Of a DNA stretch of 64,000 nucleotides, positions 23,370 to 32,688 are shown piece by piece (within the stretch, counting starts at the first letter, position 1; every line of letters starts with the position of its first letter). The notes beneath the pieces are model-generated. The model had not been told where the DNA came from. It made no database searches and was given only the letters and a program-made list of their open reading frames with translations. Made by a program: the position numbers and the translations under genes. Origin of the DNA: Candidatus Pseudoruminococcus merdavium (GTDB lineage: Bacteria > Bacillota > Clostridia > Oscillospirales > Ruminococcaceae). Location of the stretch: positions 124,001 to 188,000 of the forward strand of contig CAJFSS010000001.1 in the NCBI GenBank assembly GCA_904419745.1, given 5' to 3'.

Positions 23370-24440
23370 ATGAGCAATATTAAAATCGAACTTGCAAAAA
23401 CGCTCAAAGAAAAACCACAAAATGAAAATGAACTGGGTTTTGGGTCGATTTTTACTGACCACATGTTCATTATGAATTATGATGTGGGAGAGGGCTGGCA
23501 TGATGCCCGTATTGTCCCTTATGGCCCATTGTCCCTGGATCCGGCGGCAATGATTCTGCACTATGGCCAAGAGGTGTTTGAGGGGTTAAAAGCATACCGG
23601 ACTCGGGACAACCGCATTTTGCTGTTCCGTCCGCAGGAAAATTTTAAACGCCTGAATAATTCCAACCAACGTCTTTGTATTCCAAAAATGGACGAAGAAT
23701 TTCTTCTTCATGCCCTGACCACTCTGCTCAATGTAGAAAAAGATTGGGTTCCCCATCAGGAAGGGACTTCCCTGTATATTCGGCCGTTCATTATCGCAAC
23801 CGATCCAAAACTCGGCGTCCATCCGGCGGAACATTATCTCTTTATTATCATCCTTTCCCCTGTCGGAGCTTACTACCAAGAGGGACTTAACCCGGTAAAA
23901 ATTTATGTAGAACAGAATTATGTCCGGGCCGTCCGCGGAGGAACCGGTTATGCCAAGACTTCCGGAAACTATGCGTCTTCTCTGAAAGCACAGGAAGAAG
24001 CGGAAGAGCAGCAGTATACACAGGTACTTTGGCTGGATGGTGTAGAAAAGAAATATATCGAAGAAGTCGGCACCATGAATGTGTTTTTTAAGATTGATGG
24101 GGAAGTTATTACGCCGGAGTTGAATGGGAGCATTCTCCCGGGCGTCACCCGCAAATCGGCAATTGAACTGGTTCGTTCCTGGGGATATCCGGTATCCGAA
24201 CGTAAGCTTTCCATTGAAGAAGTCGCCAGGGCGCATGACGAGGGTAAACTGGAAGAGGCTTTTGGCACTGGAACCGCGGCTGTCATTTCCCCAATCGGGC
24301 TCCTTAAATGGGGAGATAAGCTGATGGAAATCGGCGGAGGAAAAATTGGAGAACTCTCTCAGCGTATTTATGATGAGCTGACTGCAATCCAATGGGGACA
24401 TGGCGAAGATAAATTTGGTTGGACATATGAGGTAAAATAG
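23370..24440 (+). CDS. ilvE: Branched-chain amino acid aminotransferase
   Basis: A 356-residue fold-type IV PLP enzyme. The cofactor lysine lies in GGTGYAKTSGNYASS. Other family marks are HYGQEVFEGLKAYR, EEVGTMNVFF and GTGTAAVISPIG. It performs the last step of leucine, isoleucine and valine synthesis and the first step of their breakdown. The size and the GTMN and GTGTAAV motifs match the longer bacterial/eukaryotic BCAT group II. ATG 23370 was chosen over in-frame start 23334; GGGGGCATTGG precedes it. It is a monocistronic unit with its own promoter and terminator. Confidence 0.93.
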   Translation: MSNIKIELAKTLKEKPQNENELGFGSIFTDHMFIMNYDVGEGWHDARIVPYGPLSLDPAAMILHYGQEVFEGLKAYRTRDNRILLFRPQENFKRLNNSNQRLCIPKMDEEFLLHALTTLLNVEKDWVPHQEGTSLYIRPFIIATDPKLGVHPAEHYLFIIILSPVGAYYQEGLNPVKIYVEQNYVRAVRGGTGYAKTSGNYASSLKAQEEAEEQQYTQVLWLDGVEKKYIEEVGTMNVFFKIDGEVITPELNGSILPGVTRKSAIELVRSWGYPVSERKLSIEEVARAHDEGKLEEAFGTGTAAVISPIGLLKWGDKLMEIGGGKIGELSQRIYDELTAIQWGHGEDKFGWTYEVK

Positions 24441-24446
24441 ACATAA

Positions 24447-24478
24447 AGAGAGCCGGCAATTGCCGGCTCTCTATTTTC
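24447..24478. terminator. Terminator between ilvE and spoVG
   Basis: A perfect 26-base palindrome (24447-24472), AGAGAGCCGGCAA and its complement, followed by ATTTT. It is placed to serve both convergent genes. Confidence 0.88.
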
Positions 24479-24482
24479 GTTG

Positions 24483-24785
24483 TTAGAGGTTCTCCTTTTC
24501 CGCAGGCTGCAATGATTTTCCCATAACTTGTTGTTGCTGATACTGGAGATAGGAGTCTAGAATTTTTCTCTCCAGTTCATGCCGTGCAACTGCGGTAATT
24601 GGATGGACAATGTCACAAAATCGTCCATTTTCCCTGCGGCTTGGCATGGCGACAAACATGCGGTCGTCCCCCTCAATAATTTTAATGTCGTGGACAGCGA
24701 GATCCCCTCCAACGGTAATGGAGACAATTGCGCGAAGCCGTCCATGGTCATAGGTTCTGCGAATTTTGATGTCTGAAACTTCCAT
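24483..24785 (-). CDS. spoVG: Septation regulator SpoVG
   Basis: A 100-residue protein matching SpoVG across its length. It has MEVSDIKIRR at the start, RLRAIVSITVGGDLAVHDIK, the signature MFVAMPSRRENGRFCDIVHP and a helical tail. SpoVG is a small nucleic-acid-binding protein first known from asymmetric septation in sporulating Bacillus and now linked to RNA and DNA binding in many Firmicutes. The C-terminal Gln-rich tail (QYQQQQVM) is a modest extension. The start ATG at 24783-24785 has GGGAGGAC upstream on the reverse strand. It is a single-gene unit convergent with ilvE and divergent from murC. Confidence 0.93.
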   Translation of the reverse strand: MEVSDIKIRRTYDHGRLRAIVSITVGGDLAVHDIKIIEGDDRMFVAMPSRRENGRFCDIVHPITAVARHELERKILDSYLQYQQQQVMGKSLQPAEKENL

Positions 24786-24913
24786 GTCTGTCCTCCCAGA
24801 TATTTTATCCTTAGTATTTTCGCGGCTGTGGGAAATATGCATATCTACGGGAAAAAATCTGGAAAGGAAAAACAAAATTACACAAAACTGTTTATTTTAT
24901 CCTTCCAAACCAA

Positions 24914-24919
24914 TATAAT
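24914..24919 (+). promoter_or_regulatory. Probable -10 of murC
   Basis: TATAAT at 24914-24919 in an AT-rich region; the -35 is not convincing. Confidence 0.45.
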
Positions 24920-25045
24920 AAGAATGGGACAATTAAAATTTTCGCATTTTTGGAAATAGAAATATGGAGTGAATTCTTGTTTTCCTGTAATAGGCAGAAA
25001 AACTCAAAACCAGAAGGATCTCCTAACCGGACAGGAGTGTTAGCG

Positions 25046-26422
25046 ATGATTGATGCAAACTACGTCAATATCCTTCAGGGGAAAAAGCACCTGCATTTTA
25101 TTGGAATTGGTGGCTCTGGTATGTACCCACTGGTACAGATTCTACATGCGCGTGGTTTTTATATTACCGGGTCGGATAATAATGAAGGGGATACGCTGAA
25201 TGCGGAGCGGAAAATGGGCATTCCCATTACGCTTGGTCACGATGCAAAAAATTTGGGAGATGCAGATCTGGTTATTTATACTGCGGCAATCCGCCAGGAT
25301 AATCCGGAACTTGTTTATGCTAAAGAGCATGGAATCCCTGTAGTGGAGCGTGCGACCATGCTTGGCCTTGTCACGCGCCACTACGAAAACGCCATCTGCG
25401 TCTGTGGAACTCACGGAAAGACCACGACTACAGCCATGCTCACCCAAATCCTGATGCGTGCTGATATGGATCCTTCCGCGGTCATTGGTGGAAAACTCCC
25501 TGCAATTGGAGGCAATGGAAGGGTAGGAAAGTCGGAAATCATGGTATGTGAGGCCTGTGAGTTCTGCGATCATTTCCTACAGCTCTATCCAGATACAGTG
25601 GTGGTGCTCAACATTGATGAAGACCATCTGGAATACTTTAAAAATCTGGAAAATATTATCCGCTCTTTTCATACTTTCTGCAAAATGGCAACTCTGTCCG
25701 TGATTGTAAACGGGGATGATGCCAATTCCATGAAAGCAGTACAGGGAATAGAAAAGCCTGTCACGACCTTTGGATATGGGGAAGATAACGACTATGTGAT
25801 CTCCAACGTCCGTCCAAAAGACGGGGTGACAACTTTATTTGATCTGTCCGAACATGGTACGCCCCTTGGGACCTTTATGCTCGGGATTCCAGGAAAGCAC
25901 AATGTACTCAACGCAGCGGCTGCGATTATCAGTGCGCTAAGCGCTGGCGCCGATGTGGAACTGATTAAATTAGGCCTGTCGGAATTCCACGGAGCGGGCC
26001 GCCGGTTTGAAGTGCTTGCAAAAATCAACGGTATCACAATTGCGGACGATTATGCTCATCATCCGACAGAACTCGCCGCTACCTTGAAAACGGCAAAAGA
26101 GCTCCCCTTCCGCAAAGTGTGGGCGGTATTCCAGCCTTTTACCTATTCTCGGACAGCAATTTTGCTTGATGATTTTGCAAAAGCCCTGTCCATTGCCGAC
26201 CATGTGGTAATGTCGGAGATTATGGGGGCAAGGGAAGTCAATACCTATGATATCTACACCAGAGATTTGGCGGAAAAAATCGACGGCAGCGTGTGGTTTA
26301 ATACGTTTGAAGAGATTGCCGACTATGTTGTCGAACATGCCCAGCCTGGAGATCTGGTGATTACACTTGGCTGTGGGGATATCTATAAGGCGGCTAAACT
26401 GATGATAAAGAAATTGTCCTAA
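25046..26422 (+). CDS. murC: UDP-N-acetylmuramate--L-alanine ligase
   Basis: A 458-residue Mur ligase. The N-terminal Rossmann motif is FIGIGGSGM. The ATP P-loop is CGTHGKTTTTAML, and the central domain continues with a His-containing DEDHLEYF. The C-terminal domain has ADDYAHHPTE and FQPFTYSRT. It adds the first amino acid, L-alanine, to UDP-MurNAc in the cytoplasm. GIGGSGM plus the HHPTE and QPFTYSRT set distinguishes MurC from MurD, E and F. I chose ATG 25046, with AGGAGTG six bases upstream, over the frame opening at 24950. It stands alone rather than in a dcw cluster, as in many Firmicutes. Confidence 0.94.
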   Translation: MIDANYVNILQGKKHLHFIGIGGSGMYPLVQILHARGFYITGSDNNEGDTLNAERKMGIPITLGHDAKNLGDADLVIYTAAIRQDNPELVYAKEHGIPVVERATMLGLVTRHYENAICVCGTHGKTTTTAMLTQILMRADMDPSAVIGGKLPAIGGNGRVGKSEIMVCEACEFCDHFLQLYPDTVVVLNIDEDHLEYFKNLENIIRSFHTFCKMATLSVIVNGDDANSMKAVQGIEKPVTTFGYGEDNDYVISNVRPKDGVTTLFDLSEHGTPLGTFMLGIPGKHNVLNAAAAIISALSAGADVELIKLGLSEFHGAGRRFEVLAKINGITIADDYAHHPTELAATLKTAKELPFRKVWAVFQPFTYSRTAILLDDFAKALSIADHVVMSEIMGAREVNTYDIYTRDLAEKIDGSVWFNTFEEIADYVVEHAQPGDLVITLGCGDIYKAAKLMIKKLS

Positions 26423-26465
26423 AGGAAAAGGAAATCTACACGGTTGCAGTGTCTGAATGTGCCGG

Positions 26466-26498
26466 AAACAGCGGACAGGAGCCCTGCCCGCTGTTTTT
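26466..26498 (+). terminator. Terminator of murC
   Basis: AAACAGCGG and CCGCTGTTT, with inner CAGG/CCTG pairing, are followed by further T residues. Confidence 0.82.
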
Positions 26499-26747
26499 GC
26501 GTGGTACAGATAACCAAAATACATTTTATCCCTGTGGGAATGCTATCCGAACCCTGCAAAAATACACTCGTTCTATTTGGCGTTGGGATATCTTTGTTCA
26601 GGGAAGGCTCTCAGTTTAAAGAAATACCCAGATACGGAGGAACTGCCGGCGTTTTCATAAACTGGAAACAGATTTTTGTTATGATTGGTCAAGAGGAAAA
26701 TCTCCCTGAGAAGAGAAAAGAAAGGTTTGAAAAAGGAGAGGGAAACC
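26499..26747. other. Leader region of the trmK operon
   Basis: No gene is supported. A 110-codon frame (26444-26776) crosses the murC terminator and the trmK start and is taken as chance. TATGAT near 26678 may be the -10 of the operon. Confidence 0.4.
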
Positions 26748-27473
26748 ATGTTATCCAGATTACCTCAATTAGATGAACGGCTCAGCTTGGTGATGTCCAT
26801 GGTGCGCAGCGGAGTCTGTGCAGCAGATATCGGGACGGATCATGCCTATTTGCCGCTGCACCTGGTGGTTGATGGACAGGCCTCCAAGGTTTACGCCTGT
26901 GACGTCAATGAAGGTCCCCTTGCCAGTGCAAGGGATACGGTAGCGCGTTTTAAAATGCAGCCTTATATTGAAACCATTTTGTCGGACGGGCTTGAAAAAG
27001 TCCCGGTCGAGGAAGTGGACGATATCATTATTGCCGGTATGGGAGGAGAATTGATCTCCTCAATTATTGACCGGGAACCTCGGCTCAAAGATGGAACCAA
27101 GCGGCTGATTTTGCAGCCCATGACTATGGCCGATAAATTAAGACGATATCTCTATGGGCATGGGTTTGCCATTATTGATGAAAATGCCGCGCGTGATGGA
27201 GGCCATGTTTATACCGTACTGTGCGTACGTTATACTGGGGAACAGCGGGAAATTGACGAAATCACCGCACTGGTTGGACTGCTTCCCCGGCGTTCAAGTG
27301 CAGCAGCTTCGGAATATATCCGTGTTCAGGCTGAAAAGCTGCGTAAAAAAGGGCAAGGTCTCTCTCTGACCCTGTCGGGGGAAGAAGAAGGAAAACGTCT
27401 GATTGCACTTGCTGATGAAATGGACGCCTTAACAGGGGAAGATGAGACGTTTAGGAAATGGAGGAACCGTTGA
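26748..27473 (+). CDS. trmK: tRNA (adenine22-N1)-methyltransferase TrmK family
   Basis: A 241-residue class I SAM-dependent methyltransferase. Motif I appears as VCAADIGTDHAYLPLHL, the acidic strand as VYACDVNEGPL, and the catalytic-region motif as IIIAGMGGELI. LILQPMTMADKLRRYL follows, typical of TrmK (YqfN), which methylates A22 of tRNA. The C terminus is a coiled-coil-like helical region. ATG 26748 has AAAGGAGAGG upstream. Its TGA shares one base with the start codon of the Nif3 gene, the usual clostridial trmK-nif3 pairing, so translation is coupled. Confidence 0.9.
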   Translation: MLSRLPQLDERLSLVMSMVRSGVCAADIGTDHAYLPLHLVVDGQASKVYACDVNEGPLASARDTVARFKMQPYIETILSDGLEKVPVEEVDDIIIAGMGGELISSIIDREPRLKDGTKRLILQPMTMADKLRRYLYGHGFAIIDENAARDGGHVYTVLCVRYTGEQREIDEITALVGLLPRRSSAAASEYIRVQAEKLRKKGQGLSLTLSGEEEGKRLIALADEMDALTGEDETFRKWRNR

Positions 27474-28255
27474 TGCCGCTGGTAAAGGATTTTTATCAGG
27501 CGTTGGATTCCCTTGCGCCGTTTGAAACCGCAGAAAGCTATGATAACGCAGGGCTTTTGGTCGGAGATTTTCAGTCCCAGGTACATACCTGCGCCGTGGC
27601 GTTGGATTTGACAGAAGATACCATACGTTACGCACAGAAAGAAGGGGCGGATTTGATGGTTAGCCATCACCCGATTATCTTCCATCCGATCAAACATGTT
27701 CGAGCGGGTAGTGCAGTCTATCGTCTTGCCCGCAGCGGAATGCATGCAATCTGTGCGCATACAAATTTGGATCTTGCCTGGGGAGGTACGAACGATGTGC
27801 TGTGTGAAATGCTGGAATTGACCGGAACAACACAGCTTACCGGAGAACAGGGAGAGGAATTCTGTGGACGTATTGGCAAGCTGCCCAGGCCGATGCAGCC
27901 GGAAGAGTTTGCCGCCTATGTATCTGAAAAACTTGGTGGGACGATTGTCCGTTACAGTAACGGAGGAAAAGAAATTCGGACAGTAGGGCTCTGTACCGGG
28001 CACGGGGCTTCCTTTGCCTGGGAAGCCTTTCGCAGAGGGGCCGATGCATTTGTCACTGCGGAGGTCAAACACGACCAGATGATTGATGCAAGGGCGATGG
28101 GCTTGACCCTTGTGGATGCAGGCCATTTGGAAACGGAAGACCCTGTTGTGGACAAGTTGCTGTCCTATTTACAAGAAAAATTTCCGTCCGTACACTTTGT
28201 ACGAGTGCCCAGGGAAATTCTTGGGATTTCCTCCGCCTGTGTGAAAGGAGAATAA
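27473..28255 (+). CDS. Nif3-like dinuclear metal centre protein
   Basis: A 260-residue Nif3/YqfO family protein. The early GLLVGD, the metal-binding VSHHPIIFHPIK and CAHTNLD, and the late GHLETEDPVVDKL are the conserved ligand-bearing segments. The family binds two metals and forms hexameric rings. It has been called GTP cyclohydrolase I type 2, but its cellular role remains unsettled. I selected ATG 27473, with GGAGG eight bases upstream, over ATG 27458. It follows trmK in an overlapping arrangement and precedes rqcH by three bases, making a three-gene operon. Confidence 0.9.
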   Translation: MPLVKDFYQALDSLAPFETAESYDNAGLLVGDFQSQVHTCAVALDLTEDTIRYAQKEGADLMVSHHPIIFHPIKHVRAGSAVYRLARSGMHAICAHTNLDLAWGGTNDVLCEMLELTGTTQLTGEQGEEFCGRIGKLPRPMQPEEFAAYVSEKLGGTIVRYSNGGKEIRTVGLCTGHGASFAWEAFRRGADAFVTAEVKHDQMIDARAMGLTLVDAGHLETEDPVVDKLLSYLQEKFPSVHFVRVPREILGISSACVKGE

Positions 28256-28258
28256 ATT

Positions 28259-30019
28259 ATGGCACTGGATGGGGCGTTTTTGAGCCTGCTACGCGATGAA
28301 ATTGAGCGTGGCGTGCTGGATGCCAGAATTGATAAAATATACCAACCTTCGAAAGAAGAAATTATCCTGCTCCTGCGCGGAAGAGAAGGAGTGCGCCGCC
28401 TGCTTTTGTCGGCAAATGCCTCCGGCGCGCGGGTGCACTTTACAAATGAAACAGTGGAAAACCCCAAAACCCCGCCGATGTTCTGCATGTTGCTCAGGAA
28501 ACACCTGGGCAGCGGCAGACTGGTGGCAGTTCGTCAGCAGGGGATGGATCGGATTCTGTTTTTGGACTTTGAAACCTACAATGAATTTGGAGATCGCGTC
28601 ATTATAACCCTCGCACTGGAGATTATGGGAAGGCACAGCAACCTTATTGTAGTGGACCAAAACGGAAAAATCATTGACGCAATCAAACGGGTGAATGAGG
28701 AGATGTCCAGCGTCCGTATGATTTTACCAGGACTTTCCTATTCTCTGCCTCCAGCGCAGGATAAGCTTTCCCTGCTGGAGGATGATATTGAAGAAATTGT
28801 AAAGCGTATCCGCAACGGGAAGGATGGGGAGATTTCCAAGTGTATCCTTGGCACAGTGGAAGGCGTTTCCCCACTCCTAACCAGGGAAGTGGCGCACTAT
28901 GTCACCCGAGGGGAACATAAATTCAAAAGCGAGCTGGGAGAAAGTCAGTATGACAGGCTGTCCTTTGCCCTTGGACAGCTTCGCTTGGTACTGGAGCAAA
29001 AACAGCCGGTACCCACGATGGTATTGGATTTGGAGGGAAAACCAAAGGATTTCAGCTTTGTGGAAATCCGGCAGTATGGGCATATGATGCTCACAAAAAA
29101 ATATGATACGCTCAGCAGTCTGCTTGATGGCTTTTACAGTGAACGGGATCGGATGGAACGGATGAAACAGCGCTCCCATGATCTGCTCAAATTGATTGTC
29201 AATTTAAATGATCGGATTGTCCGAAAACTGGATTTGCAAAGGCAGGAATTGGCTCAGTCCAAAAATCGGGAACATCTTAAAATCTGCGGCGATCTGCTCA
29301 GTGCAAATCTCTATCAGCTACAAAAGGGTATGACGTTGGCAAAGGTGGAAAATTTTTATGAGGAGGGTTCCCCTCTTGTCGAAATCAAGCTGGATCCCGC
29401 ATTGACGCCGGTACAGAATTCCCAGAAATACTATGCGGAATATCGCAAGGCGGATACAGCAGAGAAAAAACTCCGGGAATTGATTGCCAAAGGGGAAGAA
29501 GAGCTTGTCTATGTGGATTCCATTTTTGACGCCATTACCAGGACAAACTCAGAATCAGAACTTGCGGCAATTAAATCAGAATTGGCTGCGGAGGGATATA
29601 TCAAGAATATCCGTGCAAAAAAACAGAAACCGGAAAAACTCAAGCCAAAACGTTACCGCTCCAGCGATGGATTTACCATTTTGGTTGGACGCAATAATGT
29701 ACAGAACGATGAGCTGACTCTCCGAACAGCAAAAGGGAATGACATGTGGCTGCATACACAGAAAATCCCTGGTTCCCATACGGTTGTCCTCAGTGAAGGA
29801 CGGGAAATTTCCAATCAGGCTCTGGAACAGGCGGCTATTATTGCGGCATACAACAGCCGTGCACAGGATTCCGCCCAGGTTCCGGTGGATTACACCCTGA
29901 TTCGCAATGTCAAAAAACCCCATGGGGCAAAACCGGGAATGGTCATTTATGAGACATATCAAACTGCCTATGTCACTCCGGATAGAGAACTGGTGGAATC
30001 TTTGGAAGAGAAAAAGTAG
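28259..30019 (+). CDS. rqcH: Ribosome quality control factor RqcH (NFACT family)
   Basis: A 586-residue NFACT protein. The NFACT-N domain starts ALDGAFLSLLRDEIERG and includes the Asp-Arg pair in QQGMDRILFLDFE, which is needed for alanine tailing. Helix-hairpin-helix and long coiled-coil segments follow in the middle. The C-terminal NFACT-R domain has the readable stretch SSDGFTILVGRNNVQND and GNDMWLHTQKIPGSH. RqcH binds split 60S-like subunits and recruits tRNA-Ala to add C-terminal alanine tails to stalled peptides. Older annotations call it a fibronectin-binding protein. ATG 28259 has AAAGGAG seven bases upstream, overlapping the end of the Nif3 gene. Confidence 0.92.
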   Translation: MALDGAFLSLLRDEIERGVLDARIDKIYQPSKEEIILLLRGREGVRRLLLSANASGARVHFTNETVENPKTPPMFCMLLRKHLGSGRLVAVRQQGMDRILFLDFETYNEFGDRVIITLALEIMGRHSNLIVVDQNGKIIDAIKRVNEEMSSVRMILPGLSYSLPPAQDKLSLLEDDIEEIVKRIRNGKDGEISKCILGTVEGVSPLLTREVAHYVTRGEHKFKSELGESQYDRLSFALGQLRLVLEQKQPVPTMVLDLEGKPKDFSFVEIRQYGHMMLTKKYDTLSSLLDGFYSERDRMERMKQRSHDLLKLIVNLNDRIVRKLDLQRQELAQSKNREHLKICGDLLSANLYQLQKGMTLAKVENFYEEGSPLVEIKLDPALTPVQNSQKYYAEYRKADTAEKKLRELIAKGEEELVYVDSIFDAITRTNSESELAAIKSELAAEGYIKNIRAKKQKPEKLKPKRYRSSDGFTILVGRNNVQNDELTLRTAKGNDMWLHTQKIPGSHTVVLSEGREISNQALEQAAIIAAYNSRAQDSAQVPVDYTLIRNVKKPHGAKPGMVIYETYQTAYVTPDRELVESLEEKK

Positions 30020-30293
30020 CGGGATGTGCTGAATTATCTGAGATCCGTGGTGGAAAACGGGGAGAGACGGTGTAAGTATTCACAGTACTGAGGACAGCTG
30101 TGAAAAGATTTTACTCAACCGAAAAAAACCACTACCATTCGTCTTTTTCAGCAGGATGAAGGGGTATGATTGGATGCGACTGTGCGCAATGCGGCGAAGT
30201 AACAGGGTATCGTGTTGTTTTGCGTTTCGGTTTTCATGAAAGTCCGTATGGTGGACAGGAACTCCACATTGTATTATTCTCAATTCATTTTAT
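30020..30293. other. Gene-free region after rqcH
   Basis: No supported gene. A 66-codon frame from ATG 30166 has GAAGGGG upstream and starts MIGCDCAQCGE, but it runs through the terminator at 30294-30339 and is unlikely to be real. Confidence 0.4.
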
Positions 30294-30341
30294 AGGAAAA
30301 GGCCGTTCTTCGAAAATTGACGAAGAACGGCCTTTTCCTCT
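30294..30341. terminator. 19-bp perfect terminator hairpin
   Basis: The arms 30294-30312 and 30321-30339 (core GGCCGTTCTTCG) are exact complements around AAAATTGA. The flanking T and A residues allow termination from either side. Confidence 0.88.
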
Positions 30342-30562
30342 TTCCTGGAAAAACATACAGAAATAACCGTATGGCTGTATACATGAGTGGCGCACTTTTG
30401 CCAAAGGATAACGCCGGAAAGCGAGGAAAAGCAACAAAGTGCAGAAAATGTAGAAAAGTGCTCATTTTCGGGGAATTATCCTTGTAAATATGAAATAATT
30501 GTGATATTTTTATGAACGTCAATGTAAAATCCTTCTGTAAAGATGGAAAGGGAGTATCACAG
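30342..30562. other. Upstream region of the YitT gene
   Basis: A possible promoter is TTGTAA (30482-30487) with a 17-base spacer and TGATATTTT (30502-30510). Nothing else is recognised. Confidence 0.4.
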
Positions 30563-31417
30563 ATGGCGCAGCGTTCAAAATGGCAGGATTTCTGGATGAT
30601 TAACCTGGGAGTTTTGCTGACAGCAGTTGGAATTTATTTTTTCAAATTCCCCAACAATTTTTCTATGGGAGGGGTCAGCGGTATTTCCGTTATCCTTGGA
30701 GCAGTGGCACCAAAGCTTTCTCCAGGAACTTTTCAGTTTATTATCAATATGGCTTTGATGGTGGTAGGCTTTTTGATTTTTGGCAGAGGGTTTGGGATCA
30801 AAACCGCCTATGCAAGTACCATGCTGTCAGTGGAGGTTTCCGCTTTGGAGTTCCTGTTTCCAATGAGCCATCCACTGACTGATCAGCCAATATTGGAACT
30901 GGTCTTTGCCATCATGCTTCCGGGTTTTGGTGCGGCAATTATCTTTAATGCGGACGCCTCTTCTGGCGGAACGGACGTCATCGCTATGATTTTAAAGAAG
31001 TATACAAACCTCAATATCGGTCGTGCCCTGCTTATCAGTGATTTTATCATTACACTTGGCGCGCTGATTGTCTTTGGCCCAATGACTGGGCTTTGCTCCA
31101 TGCTTGGCCTTGCGGCAAAGGCATTGGTGGTTGACCAGGTAATTGAGAGTATTAATCTGTGCAAATACTTTACTATTATTACTACAAAGCCCAATGAAAT
31201 CAATGAGTTCATAGTTAAGGATTTGCATCATAGTGCTACAATGATGTCTGGTTCCGGCGCCTATACCCATGAGAACAAAACCGTGATTGTGACGGTTGTC
31301 CGCCGTGGACAGGCAATTTTATTGCAAAAGTTTGTGCGTTCTGTGGATGAAAAGGCATTTATGATGATTACCAATACCAGTGAAATTATTGGAAAAGGCT
31401 TCCGTGGAAATACCTGA
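30563..31417 (+). CDS. YitT family membrane protein
   Basis: A 284-residue protein with five to six membrane helices, the first starting at WMINLGVLLTAVGIYFF. It then has GGVSGISVILG, SSGGTDVIAMIL, and a C-terminal soluble DUF2179 domain (ATMMSGSGAYTHENKTVIVTVV). That combination defines the YitT/YebE-type family, whose function is not established. I used ATG 30563, with GAAAGGGAG eight bases upstream; an in-frame start at 30512 is less well supported. It appears monocistronic. Confidence 0.86.
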   Translation: MAQRSKWQDFWMINLGVLLTAVGIYFFKFPNNFSMGGVSGISVILGAVAPKLSPGTFQFIINMALMVVGFLIFGRGFGIKTAYASTMLSVEVSALEFLFPMSHPLTDQPILELVFAIMLPGFGAAIIFNADASSGGTDVIAMILKKYTNLNIGRALLISDFIITLGALIVFGPMTGLCSMLGLAAKALVVDQVIESINLCKYFTIITTKPNEINEFIVKDLHHSATMMSGSGAYTHENKTVIVTVVRRGQAILLQKFVRSVDEKAFMMITNTSEIIGKGFRGNT

Positions 31418-31446
31418 TGCTTAGTCATGTTTTTTATGCCTGCTGA

Positions 31447-31484
31447 CACATGAATCTCCAATCAGGAGATTCATGTGTTTTTTT
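31447..31484 (+). terminator. Terminator of the YitT gene
   Basis: ACACATGAATCTCC pairs with GGAGATTCATGTGT around AATCA, followed by TTTTTT. Confidence 0.93.
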
Positions 31485-31586
31485 ACTTATTACCAATTCC
31501 CAAAAAGCACAGATTTCTTTCTCTGATTACAATTTTGTTGGCGGGATTTTATGTGTGGTTTTGCAAACAGAAAAGCCGGATGTGAG

Positions 31587-31625
31587 AAAAGCACTCCTTC
31601 TCTTTTTTAGAGAAGGAGTGCTTTT
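31587..31625 (-). terminator. Terminator of the iscS-iscU-mnmA operon
   Basis: AAAAGCACTCCTTCTCT (31587-31603) pairs with its complement (31609-31625). On the reverse strand the stem is followed by TTTTCTC. It overlaps the mnmA stop codon. Confidence 0.88.
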
Positions 31626-32688
31626 ACACTTCTATTTGTTGATCAATGAAACCTCCGCCCAAAATCATTCCAGTCCTGTCATAGCATACGCAGGACTGTC
31701 CTGGAGCGGGTGCGCGCTGAGGCTGTTCAAAGAGTATCTTTGCGCGGCCATCCTCCAATGGAATGAGCGTCGCGGGAGCATCCTTGGCCATGGAACGGAT
31801 TTTGACCTGGCAAGAAATGGGGCGCGTGAGTGTCTCAAACGGCTGATATACCATTTCTGAGAGCAGTATGCCCGAAGCATATTCATCCCCGCTCCAGGCA
31901 AGCTGGATATTCCCGGATTGTGCATCAATGGATTTGATAAAAACAGGTTTTCCAAGTGCAATGCCCAGACGTTTTCGCTGTCCCACTGTATAATGGGGAA
32001 TCCCTTTGTGTGGAGCCACGATTTCTCCTTCTGGGGAGAGAAAATAACCCTGCTTTCCAGGGCCGTCATGGGCTTCAATATAGGCTGCATAGTCATTATC
32101 TGGAATAAAACAGTTTTCTTGGCTATCTGCAGTCTGAGCAGAGGGAAGACCGGCCTGCTCTGCGATTTCCCGTACCTCTGTTTTTTCCAGATGGGAGAGC
32201 GGGAGAAGCAATTTGCTCAACTGGTACTGGGTCAGACGATAGAGCATGTAAGATTGATCCCGTTTCAGGCAGGAAGCCTTACAGATAGCAATCCGTCCGT
32301 TCTCCAGAGTTTTCAAGTCTGCATAATGCCCGGTGGCAATATAAGAAAAACCGAGTTCATCCGCTTTTTCCACAATCAGGCGGAATTTAATCAACGGGTT
32401 GCAGAGGATACAGGGGTTTGGGGTACGTCCGTTTTGGTATTCCCGGCAGAAATGCTTGATGACCGTTTGGGAAAATTCCTCCTCTGCGTTGATAACATGT
32501 AAAGGTATACCAAGAGTATCAGCAGTTTCCTGTGCCGCACGGACAACTGGATCATGAGCGGGGGACATTCTCAGGACAACTCCTTCCACAGAATATCCCT
32601 GTTGCTGCAAAAGATAGGTACAGACAGAGGAATCCACGCCGCCGCTGAGCGCGACGAGAACCCTTGCCCGCTCCTTAGTGGTGCACAT
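31624..32688 (-). CDS. mnmA: tRNA 2-thiouridylase MnmA
   Basis: A 354-residue ATP-pyrophosphatase-fold enzyme. The PP-loop is ALSGGVDSSV. Catalytic Cys lies in TPNPCILCN and the second Cys in SQENCFIPD; HYTVGQRKRLG and the beta-barrel C-terminal domain are also present. It thiolates U34 of tRNA-Lys, Glu and Gln using sulfur relayed from the cysteine desulfurase. The start ATG at 32686-32688 lies inside the end of iscU (14-base overlap). No longer alternative in this frame has a better start. The order iscS-iscU-mnmA places the sulfur donor and acceptor in one transcript. Confidence 0.93.
   Translation of the reverse strand: MCTTKERARVLVALSGGVDSSVCTYLLQQQGYSVEGVVLRMSPAHDPVVRAAQETADTLGIPLHVINAEEEFSQTVIKHFCREYQNGRTPNPCILCNPLIKFRLIVEKADELGFSYIATGHYADLKTLENGRIAICKASCLKRDQSYMLYRLTQYQLSKLLLPLSHLEKTEVREIAEQAGLPSAQTADSQENCFIPDNDYAAYIEAHDGPGKQGYFLSPEGEIVAPHKGIPHYTVGQRKRLGIALGKPVFIKSIDAQSGNIQLAWSGDEYASGILLSEMVYQPFETLTRPISCQVKIRSMAKDAPATLIPLEDGRAKILFEQPQRAPAPGQSCVCYDRTGMILGGGFIDQQIEV

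Noticed and set aside
26444..26776. 110-codon forward frame between murC and trmK
   Set aside because: It begins before the murC terminator hairpin, overlaps the trmK start in another frame, has no ribosome binding site and resembles no family.
30166..30366. 66-codon forward frame starting MIGCDCAQCGE
   Set aside because: It has a passable ribosome binding site but reads straight through a 19-bp terminator, and the residues after the first dozen look random.
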